Shown here: positions 9,947-19,109 of the stretch, in pieces
Numbering within the stretch: the first letter of the stretch is position 1
Layout: every line of letters starts with the position of its first letter
Origin: Microbacterium thalassium
GTDB taxonomy: Bacteria; Actinomycetota; Actinomycetes; Actinomycetales; Microbacteriaceae
NCBI RefSeq assembly: GCF_014208045.1
Contig: NZ_JACHML010000001.1
Coordinates: 3,100,001-3,164,000 of the forward strand
Reading direction: 5' to 3'
Length of the DNA: 64,000 bases
Notes under the pieces: model-generated
What the model saw: the letters and a program-made list of their open reading frames with translations, nothing else
Told to the model about the DNA's origin: nothing
Databases searched by the model: none
Program-made: the position numbers and the translations under genes

Positions 9947-9952
9947 CCCACG

Positions 9953-9958
9953 ATGTTA
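9953..9958 (-). promoter_or_regulatory. -10 element of a leaderless promoter (LytR_C gene)
   Basis: TAACAT on the minus strand, then six bases, then the GTG at 9946. With no SD this places the transcription start on the start codon. Confidence 0.6.
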
Positions 9959-10216
9959 CCCGGCGTGGGCGGAGGTCCTCTGACCGTGGCGGCGACCGGG
10001 CTGCTCGCGCTGATCGCGCATGCGCCGCAGCCGACCCACCAGCATCGGGTCGTACGCCTGCGCCTCGGCGGTGTCGATCAGCCGTCCCAGCAGCTGGTAG
10101 TACCGCGCCGGCGACATCTGGAGATCGGCGCGGATCGCCTCCTCCTTGGCGCCGGCGTGCCGCATCCACGCGCTCTCGAAGTCGAGCAGGGCGCGGTCGC
10201 GGTCGCTGAAGGGCAC
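9956..10216 (-). CDS. DUF3263 protein
   Basis: 86-residue protein of the actinobacterial DUF3263 family: a helix-turn-helix-like N-terminal part (FSDRDRALLDFESAW, then IRADLQMSPARYYQLLGRLID) and a basic tail. Probably DNA-binding; function unknown. The GTG at 10216 follows TAGCGT by six bases; GGAGGA directly abuts the codon and is too close to act as SD. It lies directly upstream of the LytR_C gene on the same strand, nine bases apart, a pairing usual in actinobacteria. Confidence 0.82.
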   Translation of the reverse strand: MPFSDRDRALLDFESAWMRHAGAKEEAIRADLQMSPARYYQLLGRLIDTAEAQAYDPMLVGRLRRMRDQREQPGRRHGQRTSAHAG

Positions 10217-10222
10217 TCCTCC

Positions 10223-10228
10223 ACGCTA
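10223..10228 (-). promoter_or_regulatory. -10 element of a leaderless promoter (DUF3263 gene)
   Basis: TAGCGT, six bases, then GTG at 10216 on the minus strand. Confidence 0.6.
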
Positions 10229-11227
10229 GCCGCGCGCGGTCGCGGGACCGGCGCGCCACTCCACGAACGCGCCGAGCGGGTCGACGACGGCGATCGGGCG
10301 AGCGTCGAGTCCGAGCACGAACCCACCACGCCACTCGTCGGCATGCAGCGCCGGCCGCCACGCATCGTGCAGACCGGCGGGATCGATCGTCACCCACCGC
10401 CACGGCCCGCCCGCCAGCACCGGGAGGATCCGCTCGCGCCCGGCCCGCGGGACGTGCGGCAGGAGGCCGGGAGTGGTCACGACCAGGGTCGCGTCCACGG
10501 GCGCCTGCCGCGCGGCCTCGCGCACCACGTCGGGGTCGGAGGCGTCACCGGTCCAGATGGGCGCGGGATGCGCCGCGGCGATGTCGAGCGCGGCGCGGAT
10601 GCGCTCCTCGCGGCCCGTCTCGCCCGGCCACACCAGGGCCCGGAGGAACGCGCGATCCGCCCGGTCGCGCGGATCCAGGGGGGCGAGATCGACCCCGGCG
10701 CGCCACACGACCTCGGGCAGGCGGACAGCCGCGTCGCCGGTGAGCCGCGACTCGAGCACGACCGCGGATGCTCCGGCGGACGGATCCAGCGCCGGACCGT
10801 CCGCGTAGCGATACGAGTACCGATCCGGATGCAGGCACAGTCCCGCGCTCGCGCCGAGCTCGAGGAGGGCGATCGGCCCCTCGATCTGCGACAGCGCCGG
10901 CAGCAGGGCCGCGCACCGCAGCGGCTCGTTGGTCTGCAGGGAGCGCCGCGAGGCTTCGTCGACGACCTCGTCGATGTGCGGCTCCAGCCAGTCGGCCCAC
11001 GCGGCGGCATCCGTCTCGGGGGCACCCAGCATGCGGCAGATCGCGAACACGAGCGGCGGCTGGCGGCGCGTCGCCGGAATGCGCGCGAGGAGCCGGGCGA
11101 TGGCGGGGTCCGCCGCGACGCGGGCGGCCCACGCGGCGTACAGCGCACTGCGCCCGGGCGCCTCGTCCCGTGCGAAGCGGCCGTAGCGATCCGCGACCTC
11201 GTGCTCGTCGGTGCTCATCGGCTCCAT
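10226..11227 (-). CDS. DUF2332 protein
   Basis: 333-residue cytosolic protein of the DUF2332 family. The early segment carries YGRFARDEAPGRSALY, and LLELGASAGLCL resembles motif I of a Rossmann methyltransferase fold; no biochemical activity is established for the family as far as I know. Two starts are possible, ATG 11227 and ATG 11218; neither has a well-spaced SD. It ends ten bases before the DUF3263 start and may be cotranscribed with it, although that gene has its own promoter-like site. Confidence 0.8.
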   Translation of the reverse strand: MEPMSTDEHEVADRYGRFARDEAPGRSALYAAWAARVAADPAIARLLARIPATRRQPPLVFAICRMLGAPETDAAAWADWLEPHIDEVVDEASRRSLQTNEPLRCAALLPALSQIEGPIALLELGASAGLCLHPDRYSYRYADGPALDPSAGASAVVLESRLTGDAAVRLPEVVWRAGVDLAPLDPRDRADRAFLRALVWPGETGREERIRAALDIAAAHPAPIWTGDASDPDVVREAARQAPVDATLVVTTPGLLPHVPRAGRERILPVLAGGPWRWVTIDPAGLHDAWRPALHADEWRGGFVLGLDARPIAVVDPLGAFVEWRAGPATARG

Positions 11228-11304
11228 TCTCCCGGCAGACGCTCAGCGAGCGCGGAACAGTCGCACAGGCCCTGCTGTTGAATGGATACGACCGAGGAGG
11301 ACCC

Positions 11305-11712
11305 ATGACGTACAACGTCGACCACAGCGACGATCACTGGCGCGAGAAGCTCACCGCCGAGCAGTACGCGGTGCTGCGTCAGGCCGGCACGGAGCGGGCC
11401 TGGACGGGCGAGCTGCTCGACGAGCATCGCGCGGGACTGTACACGTGCGCCGCGTGCGAGGCCGAACTGTTCCACAGCGGCACGAAGTTCGACTCGCACT
11501 GCGGCTGGCCGAGCTTCTACGAGTCGGTGCGGCCCGAGGCCGTCGAACTGCTCGAGGACCGCACCTACGGCATGGTGCGCACCGAGGTGCGCTGCGCGAA
11601 CTGCGGCTCGCACCTGGGGCACGTCTTCCCGGACGGCTTCGGCACCCCCACCGGCGACCGCTACTGCATGAACTCGATCTCGCTGTCCTTCACGCCCCAC
11701 GAATCCGCGTAG
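11305..11712 (+). CDS. msrB: Peptide-methionine (R)-S-oxide reductase MsrB
   Basis: Repairs oxidised methionine (R-sulfoxide) in proteins using thioredoxin. The 135-residue protein has both zinc CxxC pairs (CAAC and CANC), the HCGWPSF segment and the catalytic cysteine in DRYCMNSISL. GAGGAGG lies eight bases before the ATG at 11305. It stands alone between the divergent DUF2332 gene and the convergent transporter. Confidence 0.96.
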   Translation: MTYNVDHSDDHWREKLTAEQYAVLRQAGTERAWTGELLDEHRAGLYTCAACEAELFHSGTKFDSHCGWPSFYESVRPEAVELLEDRTYGMVRTEVRCANCGSHLGHVFPDGFGTPTGDRYCMNSISLSFTPHESA

Positions 11713-11720
11713 GACTCCCG

Positions 11721-12695
11721 TCAGCGGCGCCGACGCCGCCGCCAGGGTGCCGCCGCGACGACGACCGAGATCAGGGCGACCGAGACCATGAGCGATTCCT
11801 GCACGATCCCGGGGCTCGCCGGCGCCGGCCACACCGCGTCCAGCAGCACCGAGGTCACGAGCTGACCGACGACCGATCCCAGGCCGAACAGCAGCACCCC
11901 GGTGTACTGCACGAGCGCGGCCGACAGGAAGATGTACACGACGCCGAGCGCGCCGCCGGTGTAGAGCCACGCCTCCGCCGGCAGCGGATCCGGCCGGCCG
12001 GCGAAGGCGATGCGGATCGCGGCGGCGACCGCGAGCACGAGCGTCCCGCCGGCGAAGTTGACCAGGGTCGCCGTCAGCGGGGTCCCCACGCGCTGGCGGA
12101 GCCGGCCGTTGGTGGCCTGCTGCCATGAGATGCCGGCGCCCGCGAAGAACGGCAGCGTGAGCATCCACCACGGGATGCCTCCGACGCCGCCGCCGGACAG
12201 CGAGATCGTCACGGCGCCGAGCGCGAGCGCACCGCCGACCACACGGGGGATCGTGACGGCGACGGCGCCGCCGGGGCCGTACCCGATCCGGTCGAGCACG
12301 AGCCCGGCGAGCGTCTGGCCCGCGACCACGCCGACCGTGAACAGCGACACGCCGATGAGTCCGACGGCGAGCCCCTGCGTGGCGACGGTGAGGGCGCCTG
12401 CGGCTCCGCCGGCGAGCATCCACCACGGGATGCCTCCGGTGCGCACGCCCCTCAGCAGCGTGGCCGCTCCCCGTCTGCCGGCCGGGAACACCAGCGACAG
12501 CACCACGAGGATCGCGAAGCCCGAGCCGAACGAGATGAACGCGGCGGTGAAGCCGTCGTCGATTCGGACGCCGAGCTGCCCGTTCGCGCGCGCCTGCAGC
12601 GCCGTGAGCGCCCCCACGACGACGGCGCCCGAGACCGCGAGCCAGCCGGGCAGAGGCACGCTGCGGGAGACCCCATCGTCTTCGGTCGCGTTCAT
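11721..12695 (-). CDS. DMT-family transporter, YdcZ (DUF606) type
   Basis: 324-residue membrane protein with about ten hydrophobic helices in two homologous halves, each carrying a GGIPWWML repeat, typical of fused DUF606/YdcZ proteins of the drug/metabolite transporter superfamily. The substrate is unknown. I start at ATG 12695 (MNATEDDG); an upstream extension would translate a tRNA fragment and is rejected. The gene follows tRNA-Thr and its partial copy on the same strand. It ends with the basic run PWRRRRRR. Confidence 0.85.
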   Translation of the reverse strand: MNATEDDGVSRSVPLPGWLAVSGAVVVGALTALQARANGQLGVRIDDGFTAAFISFGSGFAILVVLSLVFPAGRRGAATLLRGVRTGGIPWWMLAGGAAGALTVATQGLAVGLIGVSLFTVGVVAGQTLAGLVLDRIGYGPGGAVAVTIPRVVGGALALGAVTISLSGGGVGGIPWWMLTLPFFAGAGISWQQATNGRLRQRVGTPLTATLVNFAGGTLVLAVAAAIRIAFAGRPDPLPAEAWLYTGGALGVVYIFLSAALVQYTGVLLFGLGSVVGQLVTSVLLDAVWPAPASPGIVQESLMVSVALISVVVAAAPWRRRRRR

Positions 12696-12696
12696 G

Positions 12697-12758
12697 GAGC
12701 CGACTACGGGACTCGAACCCGTACCGCGCGATGACAAGTCGGGGTCGACGCCAGACAC
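12697..12758 (-). repeat. Partial copy of the tRNA-Thr 3' part (62-bp repeat)
   Basis: Bases 12697-12723 repeat the tRNA-Thr acceptor and T-arm (12759-12785) without mismatch over 27 bases; the next 21 bases resemble its variable and anticodon 3' arm with several changes. The 5' half, D-arm and first acceptor strand are absent, so it cannot be a working tRNA. The period is 62 bases. It abuts the transporter start codon. Confidence 0.85.
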
Positions 12759-12759
12759 G

Positions 12760-12832
12760 AGCCGACTACGGGACTCGAACCCGTAACCGCCCGATTACAA
12801 GTCGGGTGCGCTACCAATTGCGCCAAGTCGGC
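12760..12832 (-). tRNA. tRNA-Thr(UGU)
   Basis: 73-base cloverleaf on the minus strand: acceptor GCCGACT pairs with AGTCGGC, anticodon loop CTTGTAA in a CCCGA/TCGGG stem gives anticodon UGU, and the T-loop reads GGTTCGAGTCC. No CCA is encoded. Confidence 0.97.
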
Positions 12833-12881
12833 AGAGCAACCAGTCTACCGGCGCGGCGTGCGGGGACCGTGCGCGCTCCGG

Positions 12882-13805
12882 CTACGGCGTCGCGGTCGCC
12901 GTCGGGGTGGGCGTCGCCTGGTAGTACGCGTCGCTCGCGAGCGTGAGCACGAACTGCGCGAACTCCTTCGGGTCCGTCAGCGACCCGACGTAGGGGGTGC
13001 CGTTGACCAGGACCGTGGGCGTTCCGGTGAGCGCGAGGCCGTCGGTGCCGGGCAGCCCCTCGAGGGCGTGCTCGGTGGCCTCCTTGGCCCAGCCGCGGTA
13101 CACCTGGTCCTCGATGCACGTGCGCACCGTCTTGGGGTTCTGGGCGCCCGAGGCGATCGCCAGCGACGCCAGCTCGCTGTCGTCGTAGCCGCCGGAGTCG
13201 ACCTCGGGCTGCTGCGTGAGCAGCGCGTTGTTGTACGCGAAGAACGTGTCGGGCGAATGCGTCGCCACACACGCGGCGGCGCCGGCCGCACGCAGGGAGT
13301 ACTTGGTGCCGTTCGACTTGGCGGTGAGCATCGACACCGGGTAGTACGTGAGCGTCGCGGCATCCTCGGTGACCCACTTGGCCAGCTGCTGCACGTTCGC
13401 CACCTGGAAGTCGCGCGATGCCGTCGAGAGGTAGTCGACGTACACGCGGATCTCGACGGCGGGGCGCTCGGTCGGCGTCGCCTCGGGCTCGGCGGTGTCC
13501 GAGGGGCTGGGGGTCGCGCCCTGCACGACGTCGCTGCTGAGGGCGACACCGGCGACGGACGTGACGGCGAAGCCGTCGTCGGCCATGTTCGCCGGGGACC
13601 GGAGCGGCTGCGAGGCGTCGGACGAGACGACCCACGTGACCACCGACGCAGTCACGGCGACCACGACGATCGCGACCAGCGAGACGGTCGTGATGCGGAT
13701 GCGGCGTGCGCGCCGCTGCCGAGCCTGCACCTGCTGCGCCTTCTCGCGAACGGCGTCGCGACGCTCGCTCGGACTCGGCGCGTTCGATGGATCGTCGCTC
13801 GACAT
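12882..13805 (-). CDS. DsbA/thioredoxin-fold membrane protein lacking the CxxC
   Basis: 307-residue single-pass protein: basic cytoplasmic head, one transmembrane helix (about 39-60), a Ser/Pro/Glu-rich linker, then a DsbA-like thioredoxin fold with VRVYVDYLST, GTPTVLVNGTPYVG (cis-Pro loop) and a PTPTATATP tail. Where family members have a CxxC after DY, this one has LSTAS, so it cannot act as a dithiol oxidase. It starts at ATG 13805 with GAGAGG upstream. It may be a chaperone or a structural relative of DsbA; function unknown. Confidence 0.8.
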   Translation of the reverse strand: MSSDDPSNAPSPSERRDAVREKAQQVQARQRRARRIRITTVSLVAIVVVAVTASVVTWVVSSDASQPLRSPANMADDGFAVTSVAGVALSSDVVQGATPSPSDTAEPEATPTERPAVEIRVYVDYLSTASRDFQVANVQQLAKWVTEDAATLTYYPVSMLTAKSNGTKYSLRAAGAAACVATHSPDTFFAYNNALLTQQPEVDSGGYDDSELASLAIASGAQNPKTVRTCIEDQVYRGWAKEATEHALEGLPGTDGLALTGTPTVLVNGTPYVGSLTDPKEFAQFVLTLASDAYYQATPTPTATATP

Positions 13806-13947
13806 GGAACCTCTCGGGAATGACTGTGGACCGGCATGCGGCAGGGGTCGCACGGGACGCGACCGCAGACGATGCTAACCAGGGTGGCTGGGAAATGCCC
13901 AGACAGGCGCTCCATGGCCGCCGAACCCGGCCGATTGCCCGATCTGG

Positions 13948-14045
13948 CATACTGAGGGGAGCGCCCGATGGCGGGCGCGGCGGGTTTGCCCCCGCTCATC
14001 CTCACTACGGATCGTCCGGCACGTACCTGCCGGTGAAGGAGAAAG
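13948..14045 (+). promoter_or_regulatory. msiK promoter and structured 5' leader (candidate msiK RNA motif)
   Basis: CATACT at 13948-13953 is a likely -10, placing +1 near 13960 and a leader of about 90 bases. The leader can form GCGCCC/GGGCGC (13961-13966 with 13973-13978), GCGGG/CCCGC (13980-13984 with 13991-13995) and CCGGCA/TGCCGG (14016-14021 with 14028-14033), the last ending just before the SD AAGGAG. A conserved msiK leader RNA is known in actinobacteria; I have not tested a covariance model. Confidence 0.5.
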
Positions 14046-14050
14046 AAACA

Positions 14051-15151
<1,101 letters not shown>

Positions 15152-15227
15152 CCAGATCCACACCTCATCGCGGCGGCGCGGGCGGATGCACATCCCCCGC
15201 GCCGTCGCGCCGTCTTCGGGAGGGTCC

Positions 15228-16538
15228 GTGCCCGATGCCCTGAGCATCACCGCGAGCAGCGTCGATCCGGGACTCCTCGGCCTGCCCTGGCAGACGCCGC
15301 TGGGCGATTGGCCGTCTCACACCATCGTCTACCTGCCCAAGGGCATCTCGCGCCATCTCGTGCGGTTCGCGAGCCTGTCGGGTCGCGTGGTCGCCATCAA
15401 AGAGACGACCGGGCCGATGGCGCGCCGCGAGTACGACATGCTCGGCAACCTCGCCCGCCTGGACGCCCCCCGCGTGGAGCGCGTGGCCGTCATCGACGGC
15501 CGCCGCTCCCCCGATGGCGAGCCGCTGCCGGCGGCCCTCGTCACCGCGCACCTGAAGTTCTCGCTCCCCTACCGGGCGCTGTTCACGCAGGTCCTGCGAC
15601 CTGACACCGCCACGCGCCTGGTCGACGCGCTGGCGGCTCTGCTGGTGCGCCTGCACAACGTCGGGTTCTTCTGGGGCGACGTCTCGCTGTCGAACACGCT
15701 GTTCCGGCGCGACGCCGGAGCGTTCGCCGCGTACCTCGTGGACGCCGAGACAGGCGAGCTCCACGAGGGCGGGCTCACGCGCGGTCAGCGCGAGCACGAC
15801 CTCGAGATCGCGCGCACCAACATCGCCGGCGAGATCATGGACCTCGAGGCCGGCGGACGCCTCGAGGGCGGCGTCGACGCGCTCGCGATCGCCGACGGCA
15901 TCGTGGGGTCGTACCGGTCGCTGTGGGCGGCCCTCACCGACACCGAGACGTTCGGCGTCGACGAGACGTGGCGCATCACCGAGCGCGTCCAGCGCCTGAA
16001 CACCCTCGGCTTCGACATCGGCGAGATGTCGATCCAGTCCACCGCCGACGGCACGCGCGTCTCGATCGAGCCGAAGGTCGTGGATGCCGGCCACCACCAG
16101 CGTCGCCTGCTCCGCCTGACGGGCCTCGACGTCGAGGAGAACCAGGCGCGTCGCCTGCTGAACGACCTCGACGAGTTCCGCGCCCGCGTGTCACGGCTCG
16201 GCGACGACGAGGAGATGGTCGCGCACGAGTGGCTCACGCGTGTGTTCGAGCCCGTCGTCAAGGCGATCCCGTTCGATCTGCGCGCCAAGCTCGAGCCGGC
16301 CGAGGTCTTCCACCAGGTGCTCGAGCACCGGTGGTACATGTCGCAGGCACGCGGACGGTCCGCTCCGCTGGCCGAGGTGCTCACCAGCTACGTCGAGGAC
16401 GTGCTCCGCCACCGGCGGGACGAGGCGACGCTGATGGGCCCGCCCACCGACACGGTCTCGCTGCCGGTCATCACCGCCGATCTCGACATCATCGGCGAAG
16501 ACGAGGAAGACGAGATCGACTGGCGCGACCTGGTCTGA
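15228..16538 (+). CDS. DUF4032 protein with kinase-like N-terminal fold
   Basis: 436-residue protein. The N-terminal half resembles a small kinase/phosphotransferase fold: VVAIKETTG with an invariant-looking Lys-Glu, then LHNVGFFWGDVSLSNTLF, similar to a catalytic loop HxxD...N, and YLVDAETGE as a DxD/DFG counterpart. The C-terminal half matches DUF4032. Start GTG 15228 is preceded by GGGAGGG; an earlier ATG at 15186 has no SD. It follows msiK by 76 bases and may share its transcript. Substrate unknown. Confidence 0.82.
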   Translation: MPDALSITASSVDPGLLGLPWQTPLGDWPSHTIVYLPKGISRHLVRFASLSGRVVAIKETTGPMARREYDMLGNLARLDAPRVERVAVIDGRRSPDGEPLPAALVTAHLKFSLPYRALFTQVLRPDTATRLVDALAALLVRLHNVGFFWGDVSLSNTLFRRDAGAFAAYLVDAETGELHEGGLTRGQREHDLEIARTNIAGEIMDLEAGGRLEGGVDALAIADGIVGSYRSLWAALTDTETFGVDETWRITERVQRLNTLGFDIGEMSIQSTADGTRVSIEPKVVDAGHHQRRLLRLTGLDVEENQARRLLNDLDEFRARVSRLGDDEEMVAHEWLTRVFEPVVKAIPFDLRAKLEPAEVFHQVLEHRWYMSQARGRSAPLAEVLTSYVEDVLRHRRDEATLMGPPTDTVSLPVITADLDIIGEDEEDEIDWRDLV

Positions 16539-16556
16539 CGCTCCGCGCCAGACCCG

Positions 16557-17198
16557 TCAGTACCCGACGGTGAAGCGCTCTCGCACGTGACGCGGGGTCT
16601 CGATCTCGTCGACGATGGCGATGGCGAAGTCGGCGCCCGAGATGAACGATGCACCTTCGTCGTGGGTGACCAGCACCTCTCCACCGACGCGATAGCCGCC
16701 GGTCCGCTCACCGGGGTTGTACGAGCCGAACCCCGCCGCCGGGTGGATGTAGAACCAGTCACGGCGACCGCCGTGGGCCTGCAGGTCCTCGAGGACCCCG
16801 ATCGCCTCGAGCGCCTCGGGCTTGGCCGCCTCGGGGAAGAACGGCTGGTCGACCACTCGTTCTCCGCCCGGAGCGATCAGACTCCCTCCGGCTCCGCCGA
16901 TGACGCCGAGGCGCACATCCGCCGGCAGCTCGGCGACGAGTTCGGCGATCGCCGGACGCAGCTTTCCGAGCATGTCGCCTCGCGGCGCCACCGCCGAGAT
17001 CACCACGTCCACGCCTTCGAGCTCCGACACGAGGGTCGGAACATCCAGGACGGTGCCCTCGACGTAGGTCGCCCCGTCGATCCGTTCGGCGGGCAGCGTG
17101 CGGGCCACCGACACGACCGTGTGGCCTCTGCTCACGGCCTCGGCGACGATGTGACGTCCGGCGTAGCCGGTTCCTCCGATGACGGCGATGCGGGCCAT
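16557..17198 (-). CDS. NAD(P)-binding Rossmann-fold oxidoreductase (atypical SDR)
   Basis: 213-residue protein with the nucleotide-binding motif IGGTGYAGRHIV at the N-terminus and no catalytic YxxxK triad, so it belongs to the NmrA/HSCARG-like or flavin-reductase-like NAD(P)H-binding group. GAGAGGAA stands before the ATG at 17198. It converges on the DUF4032 gene with an 18-base gap and has no functional neighbour. Substrate unknown. Confidence 0.83.
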   Translation of the reverse strand: MARIAVIGGTGYAGRHIVAEAVSRGHTVVSVARTLPAERIDGATYVEGTVLDVPTLVSELEGVDVVISAVAPRGDMLGKLRPAIAELVAELPADVRLGVIGGAGGSLIAPGGERVVDQPFFPEAAKPEALEAIGVLEDLQAHGGRRDWFYIHPAAGFGSYNPGERTGGYRVGGEVLVTHDEGASFISGADFAIAIVDEIETPRHVRERFTVGY

Positions 17199-17345
17199 GG
17201 TGTTCCTCTCGTCGGCTCTGACACGTTCAATCCTCGCACCACCGGTTTCATTCCCCGGCATGCATGAACGGATGTCAGCTGGACGCCGATGACGCGCGGC
17301 CGCCGGGGGCGGCGAAGGTCCCGTCCCCGGCGGTCGTGCTCGTAG

Positions 17346-18893
17346 CTAGTCTTTCCAGCCGCGCGGGTTCTCGTCGGTCTCGGCGTTGCGTCGCTCGAGC
17401 TCGGCGGCGAGCGCGGCCGCGGCCTCGGGGTACCGCTCGATCACGTCGTAGGACTCGCTCGGGTCGGCGTCGAGGTCGAACAGCCACGGACCCTTCGAGA
17501 ACGGAGTGGCGAACGACGTGCCGCTGACCCCGTACAGGTACGGCTGAGCGGCGTAGTACTTGAAGCGGCCGTCGCTGACGGCGAGCAGCTTCTTGCTCGC
17601 GTAGTAGTAGTAGAACTCGCTCACGGTGTCGCTCGTGCCGGCGAGGACGGGTGCCATGCTCGTGCCGTCGAGCGTGCGATCGGTCGGCGCGGGGATGTCG
17701 AGCCAGTCCAGCAGCGTCGGCAGGACGTCGGTCCCCATCGCCATCGTGTCGACGGTGCGACCGCCCTCGATGCCCTCGGGCCAGTGGACGAGGAACGGCA
17801 CGAGCGTGCCGCCCTCGGAGATCGAGCCCTTGCGACCGCGGTGGTCGCCGCCGTCTCCCTGGAACCACGGGCCGTTGTCGCTCGTGACCATGATGATCGT
17901 GTTGTCCAGCTGCCCGGTGGCCTCGAGTTCGTCGACGATGCGGCCGATGCCGTCATCGAGTCCTTCGACGACATCGCCGTAGAGACCGGCGTCCGATCGT
18001 CCCTGGTTCTCGGCGGCCGCGTAGAGCGGCTCGTGCGGGAAGTTGTGCGCGAAGTAGAGGAAGAAGGGATCCTCGGTCTCGCCTGCGGCACCGACGAACT
18101 CGACGGCGCGGTCCGTGTACAGCTCGTCGAGCTGGGTCTGGTCGACCGTCTCCAGCACGACCTCGCGGTCCTCGTAGATCTGGAACGGAACCATGTCGTT
18201 CGAGTACAGCGAACCCAGGAACGAGTCGAACCCGAAGTCGTTCGGGGTCGAGCCTTCGGTGTCGCCGATGTGCCACTTGCCGATCATCGCGGTGTCATAG
18301 CCGGACGCCTGGAGGATGTCGGGGATCGTGAGCTCCGCCTGGGTCAGCCCGAACGTGCCCGTCACGACGTTGATGAGGCTGGTCACGCCTTCGTTGGGGA
18401 AGAGCACGTCCGGAACCGCCGCCCGCGGAGCCATGCGGCCGGTCAGGAGGGCCGCACGCGACGGCGTGCACACGGCGGAGGGGGCGTGGTAGTTGGTCAT
18501 GACGACGCCGTCGGCCGCCAGGGCGTCGAGGTTCGGCGTCTGGATGGGGGTGTCGCCCATGAAGCCCAGGTCGCCGTAGCCCAGATCGTCGTAGTGCACG
18601 AGGAGGACGTTCGGCGTCTCGCCCGATACCGGCATCGTCGCGCTGAGCTCGCTGACGTACTCCTCCTTCCTCGCCTCGTGCTCGGGCGAGTCGTCGGGGC
18701 GGTTGGTCGCCAGCTCGAAGAGCGCATAGCCGACGCCTGCCATCAGCAGCGTCGCGGGCAGCGCGAGGATCAGTCCCGTGCTCTTGAGGATCCGCTTGCC
18801 GAGACCCCCCTTGCGGGCGCGCTTCGCGGGCGGCCGCTCGGCTGCCTCCTGATCGGTCGCGGACACGGGCTCGGGGGGCAGTTCTGTCGACAT
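17346..18893 (-). CDS. Membrane-anchored sulfatase (alkaline-phosphatase superfamily)
   Basis: 515-residue type I sulfatase. A basic head is followed by one transmembrane helix (about 38-60), so the enzyme faces outward. Metal-ligand segment HYDDLGYGD lies near 100; the active-site motif is C142-T-P-S-R, whose cysteine must be oxidised to formylglycine; MIGKWHIG and VTSDNGPWFQGDGGDHRG are further sulfatase blocks. No formylglycine-generating enzyme or anaerobic maturase is in the window. The natural sulfate ester is unknown. The 216 bases to glgP show no clear site. Confidence 0.9.
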   Translation of the reverse strand: MSTELPPEPVSATDQEAAERPPAKRARKGGLGKRILKSTGLILALPATLLMAGVGYALFELATNRPDDSPEHEARKEEYVSELSATMPVSGETPNVLLVHYDDLGYGDLGFMGDTPIQTPNLDALAADGVVMTNYHAPSAVCTPSRAALLTGRMAPRAAVPDVLFPNEGVTSLINVVTGTFGLTQAELTIPDILQASGYDTAMIGKWHIGDTEGSTPNDFGFDSFLGSLYSNDMVPFQIYEDREVVLETVDQTQLDELYTDRAVEFVGAAGETEDPFFLYFAHNFPHEPLYAAAENQGRSDAGLYGDVVEGLDDGIGRIVDELEATGQLDNTIIMVTSDNGPWFQGDGGDHRGRKGSISEGGTLVPFLVHWPEGIEGGRTVDTMAMGTDVLPTLLDWLDIPAPTDRTLDGTSMAPVLAGTSDTVSEFYYYYASKKLLAVSDGRFKYYAAQPYLYGVSGTSFATPFSKGPWLFDLDADPSESYDVIERYPEAAAALAAELERRNAETDENPRGWKD

Positions 18894-19109
18894 CGTCGCC
18901 GGGGGCCTTTCACGGGGTCAGCAGCGCAGGCTCGCGCGCGCCTCGGGCCGGGAGGCCCTCGGCGGACACGGTTCGGGTACGCGCTGCGAAAGCAGGACCG
19001 GAACAGTGTGCCTCCCGCGCGGACGAAAGTCAACCAGGTGGTGGAGTTTCGGCCCCGGAGCGTTTCCACGACGTCGACGCGCCCGGCGGACGCGGTCGAA
19101 TGACGTGCG

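Noticed and set aside
12696..12758. N-terminal extension of the YdcZ transporter (MSGVDPDLSSRGTG...)
   Set aside because: Those codons are the tRNA-Thr partial copy; the extension is polar and the ATG at 12695 gives the normal start.
15186..15227. Longer DUF4032 start at ATG 15186
   Set aside because: There is no SD there, whereas GGGAGGG is correctly spaced before GTG 15228.
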